Positions 33,161 to 42,550 of a stretch of 64,000 nt of DNA are shown here, one piece after another (position 1 is the first letter of the stretch; each line of letters begins with the position of its first letter). This DNA is from VRUE01 sp963727465 (lineage in GTDB: Bacteria; Actinomycetota; Thermoleophilia; Solirubrobacterales; 70-9). The stretch covers positions 124,001 through 188,000 of the forward strand of contig CAVSGL010000012.1 of the NCBI GenBank assembly GCA_963727465.1, in the 5' to 3' direction. The position numbers were made by a program, and so were the translations under genes. The notes below the pieces were generated by a model, which was not told where the DNA came from, did not search any database, and was given only the letters and a program-made list of their open reading frames with translations.

Positions 33161-33649
33161 ATGCTGGCGACGATCGGCGACCCCGGCTACAAGTTCGTCC
33201 TCTTCCTGCACATCCTGGCGGTCGTGCTGGCCTTCGGCCCCACCTTCGGCTACGGCTTCTTCGTCGCCGCCGCGCAGAGCGCCGCTCCGAGAAGCGTGCC
33301 GACGGTGCTGCGGTCGATCCAGAAAATCGACCGCTACCTGGTCGAGCCCGGGCTGATCGTCGTCCTGCTGGCTGGGATCTACCTGCTCGCGGACGGTCCC
33401 TGGGAGGCGAGCGACGCCTTCATCAGCATCGGCTTCCTCGCGGTCATCGCCCTCTTCGGCCTCTCGCACGGGTTCTTCCGGCCGCAGACGGCGAAGGCGC
33501 TGGAGCTGGCCGAGCGCGACCTCGGTTCCGGCGACACGCTGAGCGCCGAGTACGAAGCCGTCTCGAAGCGGCTGGAGAACGGCGGCAAACTCGCCGGCTT
33601 GATCGTCGTCGTGGCGATCTTCTTCATGGCTTACAAACCATTCCTGTAG
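33161..33649 (+). CDS. DUF2269-like integral membrane protein
   Basis: A 162-residue protein with four predicted helices: residues about 10-33 (VLFLHILAVVLAFGPTFGYG), 60-78, 86-105 and 143-161. The first helix with a conserved histidine (LHILAVVLAFG) is typical of the DUF2269 group of small membrane proteins, function unknown. The loop between helices 3 and 4 is charged. ATG 33161 lies 9 nt after a TAGTGT -10-like box. It stands between prmA and murI; no functional link is evident. Confidence 0.7.
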   Translation: MLATIGDPGYKFVLFLHILAVVLAFGPTFGYGFFVAAAQSAAPRSVPTVLRSIQKIDRYLVEPGLIVVLLAGIYLLADGPWEASDAFISIGFLAVIALFGLSHGFFRPQTAKALELAERDLGSGDTLSAEYEAVSKRLENGGKLAGLIVVVAIFFMAYKPFL

Positions 33650-33684
33650 CGCGCGGACCGCTGGACGCCTCGCAGCCGATCGCG

Positions 33685-34482
33685 ATGTTCGACTCGGGGG
33701 TCGGCGGGCTCACCGTCCTCCACGAGTGCCTGGTCTCGCTGCCCGAGGAGGACTTCGTCTACCTCGGCGACACGGCGATGTTCCCCTACGGCAGCCGCGA
33801 TCCCGAGCGGCTGCGCGCGCGCGTTCGGACGATCTCCGCGCTGCTGCTGGCGCGCGGCGCGAAGCTGCTGGTGATCGCCTGCAACACGGCGACCTCGATC
33901 GGCGAGGACGTCGCCCGCGCGGTCGCCGCCGAGCGCGGGGTGGAGGTGGTGCCCGTGGTCGAGCCGCAGGCCGAGATCGCCGCCGCGATCACCGACAGCG
34001 GCCGGGTCGGCGTGCTGGCGACGCCGAACACGGTCGAGAGCGGCGCCTACCGTCGCGCCCTCGAATCGCAGGGGCGGGCGCTGGAGGTGACCGAGGTCGA
34101 GGCGCCCGACCTCGCCCCGTTCATCCAGGACGGCTCCCCCTTCGACCAGGCCGTCGTCGACATGGCCCGCTCCTACTGCGCGCCGCTGAAGCGGGCCGAC
34201 GTCGACACGCTGATCCTCGGCTGCACCCACTACCCGCTTGTGGCGCCGATGCTCCAGCGCATCCTCGGCCGCGACGTACGCCTGGTCAGCGGCGGCCACG
34301 CGGTCGCGGCGGCGGCGCAGCGCACGCTCGAGTCCGCCGGCATCGCCCGTACGCCCGGCCGGGAAGGCGCCTACCGCTTCCTCTGTAGCGGTGAGGTCGA
34401 GTCCTTCCGCGAGCTCGGCACCCGCTTCCTCCAGATGCCCCTCGGCGAGGTCGAGCATGTCGACATCGCCGAGCAACGTTGA
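33685..34482 (+). CDS. murI: Glutamate racemase
   Basis: From ATG 33685 the product has 265 residues and begins MFDSGVGGLTVLHECL; the family usually has three or four residues (e.g. QPIG) before FDSG, so CTG 33661 is an alternative start that would restore SQPIA. No ATG, GTG or TTG is available in between. The two catalytic cysteines are in VIACNTATSI and LGCTHYPLVA. MurI supplies D-glutamate for peptidoglycan. The reading frame is otherwise complete and of normal length. Confidence 0.92.
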   Translation: MFDSGVGGLTVLHECLVSLPEEDFVYLGDTAMFPYGSRDPERLRARVRTISALLLARGAKLLVIACNTATSIGEDVARAVAAERGVEVVPVVEPQAEIAAAITDSGRVGVLATPNTVESGAYRRALESQGRALEVTEVEAPDLAPFIQDGSPFDQAVVDMARSYCAPLKRADVDTLILGCTHYPLVAPMLQRILGRDVRLVSGGHAVAAAAQRTLESAGIARTPGREGAYRFLCSGEVESFRELGTRFLQMPLGEVEHVDIAEQR

Positions 34483-34513
34483 GCGTCTGGGACGAAGAAT
34501 TTTCCCTCTCACG

Positions 34514-34539
34514 CGTTTGTGCGCGCCACGCGTGCGTCG
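34514..34539 (+). repeat. 26-bp dispersed repeat upstream of vapB (copy 2)
   Basis: The second copy of the CGTTTGTGCGCGCCA repeat (23/26 match to 19207-19232). It lies in the 130-bp gap between murI and the antitoxin gene. The surrounding GCGCGCCACGC and GCGTGGGCGC form an imperfect inverted repeat. Confidence 0.5.
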
Positions 34540-34602
34540 CTGCCAGTCAGCGTGGGCGCCATGCCTACGACAACCGCAGTCATTCCATCCGGCAATACCG
34601 TA

Positions 34603-34608
34603 TATACT
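34603..34608 (+). promoter_or_regulatory. -10 box of the vapB-like gene, leaderless spacing
   Basis: TATACT ends 6 nt before the GTG start. This is the best -10 match among the leaderless candidates in the window and favours GTG 34615 over upstream in-frame ATGs. Confidence 0.6.
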
Positions 34609-34614
34609 CATCCC

Positions 34615-34851
34615 GTGGCCAAGGTGATGATCTCAATGCCCGACGATCTGCTCGACCGACTCGATGCGCAAGCACGCGTGAACCGCGAGACGCGCAGCGG
34701 CTTTCTGCGCCGCCTGACGGAGCATGAGCTGGCAGGTGCCAAGGCGACCGAGCGCCGCGAGATCGAAGCACTGATGGAGAAGGCCCTTGTCCCCGAAGGC
34801 CTTGGTGGAGACGCCGCACGGCTGATCCGCGAAGACCGCGAATCGCACTGA
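34615..34851 (+). CDS. Ribbon-helix-helix antitoxin (VapB-like)
   Basis: GTG 34615 gives 78 residues. The N-terminus AKVMISMPDDLLDRLDAQAR has the short beta strand and helix of CopG/RHH antitoxins, followed by SGFLRRLTEHELAG. The C-terminal half (EALMEKALVPEGLGG) would wrap the toxin. It is 3 bp upstream of a PIN-domain toxin gene, so the two form a type II toxin-antitoxin operon with probable autoregulation at the promoter just upstream. The TATACT box places transcription start at the GTG. Confidence 0.85.
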   Translation: MAKVMISMPDDLLDRLDAQARVNRETRSGFLRRLTEHELAGAKATERREIEALMEKALVPEGLGGDAARLIREDRESH

Positions 34852-34854
34852 CCG

Positions 34855-35259
34855 ATGCGCCTCGTCGACGCGAGCGTCTGGGTGGCCATCGCCGACCCGG
34901 CCGACCGATTCCACGAGGCCGCGCGTGAGCTCTCGGCCGACGTCGATCAACCGCTTGCGGCGTTGGATCTGACTTTTTATGAGGTTGCCAATGCTCTCGG
35001 CGCGAAGAAGGGCCGGCCGGAGGAGGCGCACGCACTCAATCGGCTGATCGCGCGACGCTGCGGCGATCGGATCGCTTCTGTGGATTCGGACTTGGTCGAT
35101 GTCACCATCGATCTCGCCTCCGAGCACGGCCTCACCGCCTACGACGCGGCCTACGTCGCGGCCGCCCGCCGCCACGGGTGGACGCTCGTCAGCGCGGACA
35201 TCGCCGATCTCGTCTCCAAGGGCCTGGCGGTGGCTCCGGACGCCGCCGACTACCCTTAG
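34855..35259 (+). CDS. vapC: PIN-domain ribonuclease toxin (VapC-like)
   Basis: A 134-residue PIN protein: MRLVDASVWVAIADP supplies D5, TFYEVANAL E43, TAYDAAYVAA D97 and LVSADIADL D115, the four acidic residues that bind Mg or Mn. VapC toxins cut tRNA or rRNA when not neutralised. It follows the RHH antitoxin gene by 3 bp. The frame is intact and of normal length, so the pair could be active. yqeY starts 4 bp downstream with its own -10 box inside the vapC end. Confidence 0.9.
   Translation: MRLVDASVWVAIADPADRFHEAARELSADVDQPLAALDLTFYEVANALGAKKGRPEEAHALNRLIARRCGDRIASVDSDLVDVTIDLASEHGLTAYDAAYVAAARRHGWTLVSADIADLVSKGLAVAPDAADYP
35251..35256 (+). promoter_or_regulatory. -10 box of yqeY, leaderless spacing
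   Basis: TACCCT ends 7 nt before the yqeY ATG and overlaps the vapC stop codon. The 10-mer CTACCCTTAG is shared with the proA promoter. Confidence 0.5.
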
Positions 35260-35263
35260 GTCG

Positions 35264-35684
35264 ATGAGCGTGCTGGAGCAGGTGCAGGACGACGTGCGCA
35301 CGGCGATGAAGGCCGGCGAGCGCGAGCGTGCCGCGGCGCTGCGGCTGATCGTCGACTCGCTCCAGCAGGACGCCAAGCTGGGCAAGGGGGACGAGGTCGC
35401 CGTCCTACAGCGAGAGCGCAAGAAACGGCTCGAGGCCGCCGAGGCCTACCGCGATGCGGATCGCACCGAGCAGGCCGACGCGGAGAGCTTCGAGGCGGAG
35501 CTGATCGAGGCCTACCTGCCGGCGCAGCTCTCCGACGAGGAGCTGGCCCAGCTCGTCGGGGCGGCGATCGAGGCGACCGGCGCCACCGAGCAGAAGCAGA
35601 TGGGCCAGGTGATGTCGGCGCTGATGCCGAAGGTCGCCGGCCGGGCCGACGGCAAGCGGGTCAGCGCGGCGGTGCGAGAGAAGC

Positions 35685-35695
<11 letters not shown>
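35264..35695 (+). CDS. yqeY: GatB/YqeY domain-containing protein
   Basis: ATG 35264 gives 143 residues of YqeY type: VLEQVQDDVRTAMKAGERER at the N-terminus, then AEAYRDADRTEQADAESFEA and LPAQLSDEELAQLV. YqeY resembles the tail domain of GatB, which binds tRNA in the amidotransferase; its own role is not settled. It overlaps phoH by 11 bp and heads a yqeY-phoH-ybeY/era unit. Confidence 0.9.
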
Positions 35696-36651
<956 letters not shown>

Positions 36652-36662
<11 letters not shown>

Positions 36663-37947
36663 CCTCGCCGACGTGCCGGTCGAGCTGCGCGATGCGGTCT
36701 CGGCGGCGCTGGGGGCGGCAGGAGTCGAGGATGGGCATCTGGCGGTCGAGCTGGTCGATGCGGAGCGGATCCGCGAGCTCAACCGCGAGCACCGCGGCAG
36801 GGACGCGCCGACCGACGTGCTCGCCTTCCCGCTCGACGGCGCCGGGCCGACCGCCGGCCCCCGCGAGCTCGGCGACGTGGCGATCTGCCCCGAGCACTGC
36901 ACGGACGTGGTCGAGGCGGCGGTGCACGGCACCCTGCACCTCTGCGGTATGGACCACGAGACCGATCAGGGCGAGATGTTGTCCTTGCAGGCCGAGATCA
37001 TGAAAGCCGTTCATCGCCCACCCGGCACGCCCGGACGGGAAGCGGAGGACGTGCCGGCTCATGCCGGCTTCGTCGGCCTCGCCGGCCGCCCCAACGTCGG
37101 CAAGTCGACCCTGGTCAACGCGATCGTCGGCAGCCGCGTCGCGATCGTCTCGGTGCGCCCGCAGACGACGCGCCGCGCGATCCGCGGCATCCACACCGAC
37201 GCCGAGGCGGGCCGCCAGCTCGTCCTCGTCGACCTGCCCGGCGTGCAGAAGCCGCGCGACGTCCTGACCGAGCGCATGCAGGCGCGGGTCGAGCGCGAGC
37301 TGGCCGACTCCGACGTCGCCCTGCTGGTCGTCAACGGCGAGCAGGGGATCGGGCCGGGAGACCGCTTCATCGCCCGCGCGCTGCTCGGCGCCGGGCGCGA
37401 GCTGCCGACGCTCTGCGCCGTGAACAAGGTCGACCGGGTCGGGCCGAACGAGCTGGTGCCGGTGCTCGCCGAGGCGGCGGAGCTCGACGGCGTCGATGAG
37501 GTCTTCCCGATCAGCGCCCGCACGGGCAGCGGCCTACCGGAGCTGGTCGCCCGGCTCGGCGAGCTGGTCCCCGAGGGGGACTACCTGTATCCGCCGGAGG
37601 ACCGCAGCGACCAGCCCGGCGAGACGATGCTGGCCGAGCTGATCCGCGAGCAGGTGCTCAACCGCACGCGCGAGGAGATCCCGCACTCGGTCGAGGTCCA
37701 GGTCCTTGAGACCAGCGCCCGCGAGGACGGCCTGGTCACCGTCCGCGCCGAGGTCTGGGTCGAGACGGAGTCGCAGAAGGGCATTCTGATCGGCAAGCGC
37801 GGGGTCAAGGTCGGCGAGATCGGCGCCGCCGCCCGCCGCTCGCTCGAAGCCGAGCTCGGCGCCAAGGTCTTTCTCGACCTCCAGGTCCGCGTCCGCGACC
37901 GCTGGCGCCGCGACGAGGGCCTGCTCGACCGGTTGGGGATCGAGTAG
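36652..37947 (+). CDS. YbeY endoribonuclease - Era GTPase fusion protein
   Basis: One 431-codon frame encodes two proteins that are normally separate. Residues 1-125 are YbeY: the zinc histidines are H92, H96 and H102 in HGTLHLCGMDH, and APTDVLAFPL is the family motif. From about residue 138 it is a complete Era GTPase: P-loop GRPNVGKST (145-153), VRPQTTRRAI (switch I), DLPGVQKP, NKVDRVG and the KH domain ending GKRGVKVGEIGAAARRSLEA. Both halves act in 16S rRNA maturation. An in-frame GTG at 37051 preceded by GGAGG could also produce Era alone. No stop or frameshift is seen at the junction. Confidence 0.88.
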
Positions 37948-37952
37948 CCAAC

Positions 37953-37958
37953 TACGAT
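37953..37958 (+). promoter_or_regulatory. -10 box of hisIE, leaderless spacing
   Basis: TACGAT ends 6 nt before the hisIE ATG, just after the upstream stop. It would drive the hisIE-trpEGDC run. Confidence 0.5.
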
Positions 37959-37964
37959 GCATCG

Positions 37965-38576
37965 ATGTTCGACGAGGTGAAATTCGATGAGCGCGGGCTG
38001 GTGCCGTGCGTGGCGCAGGATGCCGACAGCGGCGAGGTGCTGACGCTCGCCTACGCGAACGAGGAGGCGCTGCGGCTCAGCGTCGAGACGGGGGAGATGC
38101 ATTTCTTCAGCCGCTCGCGGGGGAAGCTGTGGCGTAAAGGCGAAGAGTCCGGCAACGTGCTGAAGCTGGTGCAGCTGCGCTACGACTGCGATGGGGATGC
38201 GCTCGTCGCCCTGGTCGAGCCGACCGGGCCCGCCTGCCACACCGGTGAGCGGTCGTGCTTCCACCGCGCGCTCGGCGGCGGGGAGCCCGAGCCGGTCGCG
38301 CACGAGGCGCCGGCGACGCTGGAGCGGACCCTGCGCAGCCGCGCCGCCGAGCGCCCCGAGGGCAGCTACACGGTGCAGCTGCTCGAGGACCCGAAGCTGA
38401 TCGGCGAGAAGGTCGAGGAGGAGGCCGAGGAGGTCGCGCGCGCGGCGCGCGAGGAGTCCGACGAGCGCGTCGCCGAAGAGGCGGCCGATCTGCTCTACCA
38501 CCTGAGCGTCCTGATGGCCTCGCGCGAGCTGCCGCTGAGCGCGGCGATGGAGGTGCTCAATGGCCGTCGCCGCTGA
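37965..38576 (+). CDS. hisI: Bifunctional phosphoribosyl-AMP cyclohydrolase / phosphoribosyl-ATP pyrophosphatase
   Basis: A 203-residue HisIE fusion. The HisI half has MHFFSRSRGKLWRKGEESGN and the zinc cysteines in YDCDGD and CHTGERSCF. The HisE half starts near residue 110 and contains PEGSYTVQLLEDP, GEKVEEEAEEVARAA and DLLYHLSVLM. These catalyse steps 2 and 3 of histidine synthesis. It stands at the head of the tryptophan genes and overlaps trpE by 17 bp, so histidine and tryptophan synthesis may be co-expressed here. No other his gene is in the window. Confidence 0.93.
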   Translation: MFDEVKFDERGLVPCVAQDADSGEVLTLAYANEEALRLSVETGEMHFFSRSRGKLWRKGEESGNVLKLVQLRYDCDGDALVALVEPTGPACHTGERSCFHRALGGGEPEPVAHEAPATLERTLRSRAAERPEGSYTVQLLEDPKLIGEKVEEEAEEVARAAREESDERVAEEAADLLYHLSVLMASRELPLSAAMEVLNGRRR

Positions 38577-40071
38577 CGCCGCCGAGTTGCGGGTGGAGCC
38601 CGGCCTCGAGCGGGCGCGCGAGCTCGCCGCCGGGGGCAACGTCGTGCCCGTGCGCACACGTTTCGTCGACGACTGCGAGACGCCGGTCTCCGCCTTCCTC
38701 AAGCTGCGCGCCGGCGAGCCCGACGGGGCGCCCTGCTTCCTGCTCGAGTCAGCCGAGCAGGGGCAGGTCGGCCGCCACTCGTTCGTCGGCATCCGGCCGC
38801 GTTCGGTGCTGCGCTGGAGCGACGGGGTGCTGAGCGAGACGGGCGCTGACGACCGGCCCGCCCCCGACCCCTACGCGGCCGTCGCCGAGAGCCTCGGCCG
38901 CTTCCGGCTCGCCGCGGTCGAGGAGCTGCCGCCCTTCGCCGGCGGCGCCGTCGGCTTCTTCGGCTACGACCTCGTGCGCACGGTCGAGCCCCTGGGCGAT
39001 CCCAACCCCGACCCGCTGGGCCTGCCGGACATGGCGCTGATGATCACCGACGTCCTGCTCGCCTTCGATCACCTGCGGCATGAGCTGACAATCATGTCCT
39101 GCGCCTTTGCCGACGACGAGGGCGGGATCGACGCCGCCTACGAGCGGGCGGTGGCGACGATCGGCGAGATGCGCGAGCGCCTGCGCGGCGCGGTGCCGGC
39201 CCCCGAGCGCCCCGCGGTGGCCGAGCCGCCGCGCTTTGCCTCCAATATGGAGCGCAAGGACTTCGAAGCGGCGGTCTCGCGGATCGTCGAGTACGTGCAC
39301 GCGGGCGACGCCTTCCAGGTCGTGCCCTCGCAGCGCTTCTCGGCTCCGGCCCCGGTCGAGGCCTTCTCGGTCTACCGCGGCCTGCGCGCGGTCAACCCCT
39401 CCCCCTACATGTACTTCCTCGAGTTCGGCGACTTCCAGATCGCCGGCGCCTCGCCCGAGCCGCTGGTCAAGGTCAACGGGCGGCGGGTCGAGACCAGGCC
39501 GATCGCCGGCACCTACCCGCGCGGCCACGACGAGGAGGACGACCGCCGCCTCGCCGAGCGCCTCGTCAACGACCCCAAGGAGCGCGCCGAGCACGTGATG
39601 CTGGTCGACCTCGGTCGCAACGACCTCGGCCGCGTCTGCGAGTACGGCTCGGTGAACGTCGACGAGCTGATGGTCGTCGAGACCTACTCGCACGTCCTGC
39701 ACATCGTCAGCCAGGTCTCGGGCACGCTGCGCGAGGGCGTCGGGGCGATGGACGTGCTGCGCTCGGCTCTGCCCGCCGGCACGCTCTCGGGCGCGCCCAA
39801 GGTGCGGGCGATGCAGATCATCGACGAGCTCGAGCCGGTCAAGCGCTGCTCCTACGGCGGCGCGATCGGCTATCTCTCCTGGAGCGGCGACCTCGACACC
39901 GCGATCCACATCCGCACCGTGGTCGTCAAGGACGGGCAGGTCCACGTGCAGGCGGGCGGCGGCACCGTCGCCGACGCCAAGCCTGCCTACGAGTACAACG
40001 AGTCGGTCAACAAGGCCAAGGCGGTCTTCCGCGCGGTCGAGCTGGCCTGTGAGCAGCCCGACTGGCCCTGA
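38560..40071 (+). CDS. trpE: Anthranilate synthase component I
   Basis: A 503-residue chorismate-binding enzyme. Landmarks are LLESAEQGQVGRHSFVGIRP (the tryptophan-feedback LLES element), RPIAGTYPRG, LVDLGRNDLGRVC, HIVSQVSGTL and LPAGTLSGAPKVRAM. With TrpG it makes anthranilate from chorismate. ATG 38560 overlaps hisI. The next gene, trpG, begins 8 bp after the stop. All active-site regions are intact. Confidence 0.96.
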   Translation: MAVAADAAELRVEPGLERARELAAGGNVVPVRTRFVDDCETPVSAFLKLRAGEPDGAPCFLLESAEQGQVGRHSFVGIRPRSVLRWSDGVLSETGADDRPAPDPYAAVAESLGRFRLAAVEELPPFAGGAVGFFGYDLVRTVEPLGDPNPDPLGLPDMALMITDVLLAFDHLRHELTIMSCAFADDEGGIDAAYERAVATIGEMRERLRGAVPAPERPAVAEPPRFASNMERKDFEAAVSRIVEYVHAGDAFQVVPSQRFSAPAPVEAFSVYRGLRAVNPSPYMYFLEFGDFQIAGASPEPLVKVNGRRVETRPIAGTYPRGHDEEDDRRLAERLVNDPKERAEHVMLVDLGRNDLGRVCEYGSVNVDELMVVETYSHVLHIVSQVSGTLREGVGAMDVLRSALPAGTLSGAPKVRAMQIIDELEPVKRCSYGGAIGYLSWSGDLDTAIHIRTVVVKDGQVHVQAGGGTVADAKPAYEYNESVNKAKAVFRAVELACEQPDWP

Positions 40072-40079
40072 GGGAAGCG

Positions 40080-40655
40080 ATGAAGGTCCTCGTCATCGAC
40101 AACTACGACAGCTTCACCTACAACCTCGTCCAGTACCTGGGCGAGCTCGGCGCGGAGGTCGAGGTGGTGCGCAACGACCGCGCCGCGGTCTCCGGGCTGC
40201 TCGAGCGCGGCGCCGAGCGCCTCGTCGTCTCGCCCGGGCCCTGCACGCCGGCCGAGGCCGGGATCTCGGTCGAGGCGATTCGGGCCTTCGCCGAGGCCGG
40301 CATTCCGGTGCTCGGCGTCTGCCTGGGACACCAGTCGCTGGTCGAGGCCTTCGGCGGCCGCACCGTCCAGGGCGAGCCGATCCACGGCAAGGACGCCGAG
40401 ATCGAGCACGACGGCAAGGCGATCTACGCGGGCCTGCCGACACCGCTGGTCGCCGGGCGCTACCACTCGCTCGTCGCCGACCCCGATTTGCCCGACGAGC
40501 TGGTGCTGAGCGCCAGCCTCGGCGAGGTCGTGATGGGCGCCCGCCACCGCGAGCTGCCGGCCGAGGGCGTCCAGTTCCACCCCGAGTCGGTGCTGACCCC
40601 GCAGGGCAAGCACCTGCTGGCCAACTTCCTCGGGGAGGACGGCCACGATGCCTAA
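40080..40655 (+). CDS. trpG: Anthranilate synthase component II (glutamine amidotransferase)
   Basis: A 191-residue class I glutamine amidotransferase. VLVIDNYDSFTYNLVQYLGE opens the protein, the nucleophile cysteine is in GVCLGHQS, and the His/Glu of the triad are in GVQFHPESVL. It provides ammonia to TrpE and could also serve PabB. It lies between trpE and trpD and overlaps trpD by 8 bp. Confidence 0.96.
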   Translation: MKVLVIDNYDSFTYNLVQYLGELGAEVEVVRNDRAAVSGLLERGAERLVVSPGPCTPAEAGISVEAIRAFAEAGIPVLGVCLGHQSLVEAFGGRTVQGEPIHGKDAEIEHDGKAIYAGLPTPLVAGRYHSLVADPDLPDELVLSASLGEVVMGARHRELPAEGVQFHPESVLTPQGKHLLANFLGEDGHDA

Positions 40656-41676
40656 CGACGTCGTCAGCCGCGCGATCGATGCCGTCTGCGCCGGCGACCA
40701 CCTGACCGCCGACCACGCCTCGGCGGTGCTCGCCGAGATCATGGAGGGGCGGACCGACCCGGTGCAGACCGGCGCCTTCCTGATCGCGCTGCGGGCGAAG
40801 GGGGAGACGGTGCCCGAGCTGGTCGGCCTGGCGCGCACGATGCGCTCGCTCGCCGCCCCGGTGGAGACCTCGCGCGAAGACCTCGTCGACACCGCCGGCA
40901 CGGGCGGCGGTCCGTCGACCTTCAACGTCTCGACCACGGCGGCGCTGGTCGCTGCGGGCGCCGGCTGCGCCGTGGCCAAGCACGGCAACCGCTCCAACTC
41001 GAGTCGCTGCGGCTCCGCCGAGCTGCTCGAAGCGCTCGGCGTCGAGATCGAGCTGACTCCCGAGCGGGTCGGCCGCTGCATCGACGAGGTCGGCTTCGGC
41101 TTCATGTTCGCGCCGCGCCACCATGCGGCGATGAAGCACGTCGTACCTGCCCGCAAAGCGCTTGGCGTGCGCACGATCTTCAACTTCCTCGGGCCGCTGA
41201 CCAACCCGGCCGGCGCCGAGCGCCAGCTGCTCGGGGTCTCCGATCGCCACTACCAGGAGACGATCGCCGAGGCCCTGGTCGGCCTGGGCGCCGCCCGGGC
41301 GCTGGTGGTTGCCGCCGAGGATGGGGTCGACGAGCTCTCGATCTCGGCGCGCACGCGGGTGATCGAGGTCGCCGAGGGGCGCACGGCCGAGTGGTTCGTC
41401 GAGCCGGGCGAGTTTGGCCTCGCGCCGGGCGAGCTCGATCAGGTCGCCGGCGGCAGCCCGGAGGAGAATGCGGCGGCATCGCGGGCCGTCCTTGCCGGCG
41501 AGCGCGGCCCGCGCCGCGATCTGGTCCTGCTCAACGCAGGCGCGGCGATCTACGTCGGGGGTCTCGTCCCCAACCTCGGCGAGGGCGTCGAAAAGGCGGC
41601 GGCCGCGGTCGACGAGGGCGCTGCGGCCGAGCTGCTCGACCGTTTGATTGCAACCAGCAAGCGGCTGTCCGTTTAG
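40648..41676 (+). CDS. trpD: Anthranilate phosphoribosyltransferase
   Basis: A 342-residue TrpD. DTAGTGGGPSTFNVSTTAAL carries the GTGG phosphoribosyl-binding motif, KHGNRSNSSRCGSAELLEAL the second conserved motif, and FMFAPRHHAAMKHV plus FNFLGPLTNPA complete the active site. It transfers phosphoribosyl from PRPP to anthranilate. The second motif has NSSRCGSAE where KSGSAD is common, a minor variation. It overlaps trpG and precedes trpC by about 20 bp. Confidence 0.96.
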   Translation: MPNDVVSRAIDAVCAGDHLTADHASAVLAEIMEGRTDPVQTGAFLIALRAKGETVPELVGLARTMRSLAAPVETSREDLVDTAGTGGGPSTFNVSTTAALVAAGAGCAVAKHGNRSNSSRCGSAELLEALGVEIELTPERVGRCIDEVGFGFMFAPRHHAAMKHVVPARKALGVRTIFNFLGPLTNPAGAERQLLGVSDRHYQETIAEALVGLGAARALVVAAEDGVDELSISARTRVIEVAEGRTAEWFVEPGEFGLAPGELDQVAGGSPEENAAASRAVLAGERGPRRDLVLLNAGAAIYVGGLVPNLGEGVEKAAAAVDEGAAAELLDRLIATSKRLSV

Positions 41677-41696
41677 GCTTCGGGTCTCTCGTGGGA

Positions 41697-42494
41697 ATGA
41701 TTGAGCAGCTGATCGCAGCGGCGCGCGAAGGGGTGGAGCGGCGTCGCGCCGAGACGCCCCAGGCGGATCTCGAGGCCGGCCTGCACAGGCGCGGCGACGA
41801 TCGCCCCTTCCGCGAGGCGCTGGTGCGCCCCGGCCTCTCGGTGATCGCGGAGTTCAAGCGACGCTCGCCGAGCGCCGGCGAGATCTCCTCCGACGCGGAG
41901 GTCGCCGCGCAGGTGCGGGCCTACGAGCGCGGCGGCGCGGCGGCGCTCTCGGTGCTCACCGACGAGCGCCACTTCGACGGCTCGCTCGAGGACCTGCGGG
42001 CGGCGCGGGCGGCCTCCAGCCTGCCGATCCTGCGCAAGGACTTCATCGTCGATCCGTACCAGCTGTACGAGGCGGCGGTCAACGGCGCCGACGCCGTGCT
42101 GCTGATCGTCCGGGCGCTGGAGGACGCCGAGCTGCGGCAGATGCACGAAACGGCGCGCGGCCTCGACCTCGACTGTCTCGTCGAGGTGCACGACGGGGAG
42201 GAGCTGGAGCGGGCCCTGCGGCTCGACGTCGACGTCATCGGGATCAACAACCGCAATCTCGACGAGGGCGGCGTGGACGTCACGACGACCTACGAGCTGA
42301 TGCCCGACGTGCCCGCGGGCAAGACCGTCGTCGCCGAGAGCGGCATCTCGACCCGTGCGGAGCTGCACGAGCTGGAGCGGGTCGGGGTCGACGCCGTGCT
42401 GATCGGCTCGGCGCTGATGAGCGCCGCCGATCCCGAAGCGCTGACCCGCGAGCTGACCGGGGCCGACGAGACCCGCGAGCACCACCTCCCGTAA
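41697..42494 (+). CDS. trpC: Indole-3-glycerol phosphate synthase
   Basis: ATG 41697 (GTG 41691 is two codons upstream in frame) gives 265 residues of a TIM barrel. VIAEFKRRSPSAG contains the catalytic lysine, ALSVLTDERHFDGSLEDL, LRKDFIVDPYQLYEA and VIGINNRNLDEG are the other conserved loops, with VAESGIS near the end. It closes the indole ring. The HtrA gene follows after 56 bp, which contains a short T-run (TTTTTT) but no clear hairpin. Confidence 0.95.
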   Translation: MIEQLIAAAREGVERRRAETPQADLEAGLHRRGDDRPFREALVRPGLSVIAEFKRRSPSAGEISSDAEVAAQVRAYERGGAAALSVLTDERHFDGSLEDLRAARAASSLPILRKDFIVDPYQLYEAAVNGADAVLLIVRALEDAELRQMHETARGLDLDCLVEVHDGEELERALRLDVDVIGINNRNLDEGGVDVTTTYELMPDVPAGKTVVAESGISTRAELHELERVGVDAVLIGSALMSAADPEALTRELTGADETREHHLP

Positions 42495-42550
42495 CAGCCG
42501 ATCCGCTTTTTTAGAAGAACTTTGAAGACTGCCTGCATCATCGCCTGCCG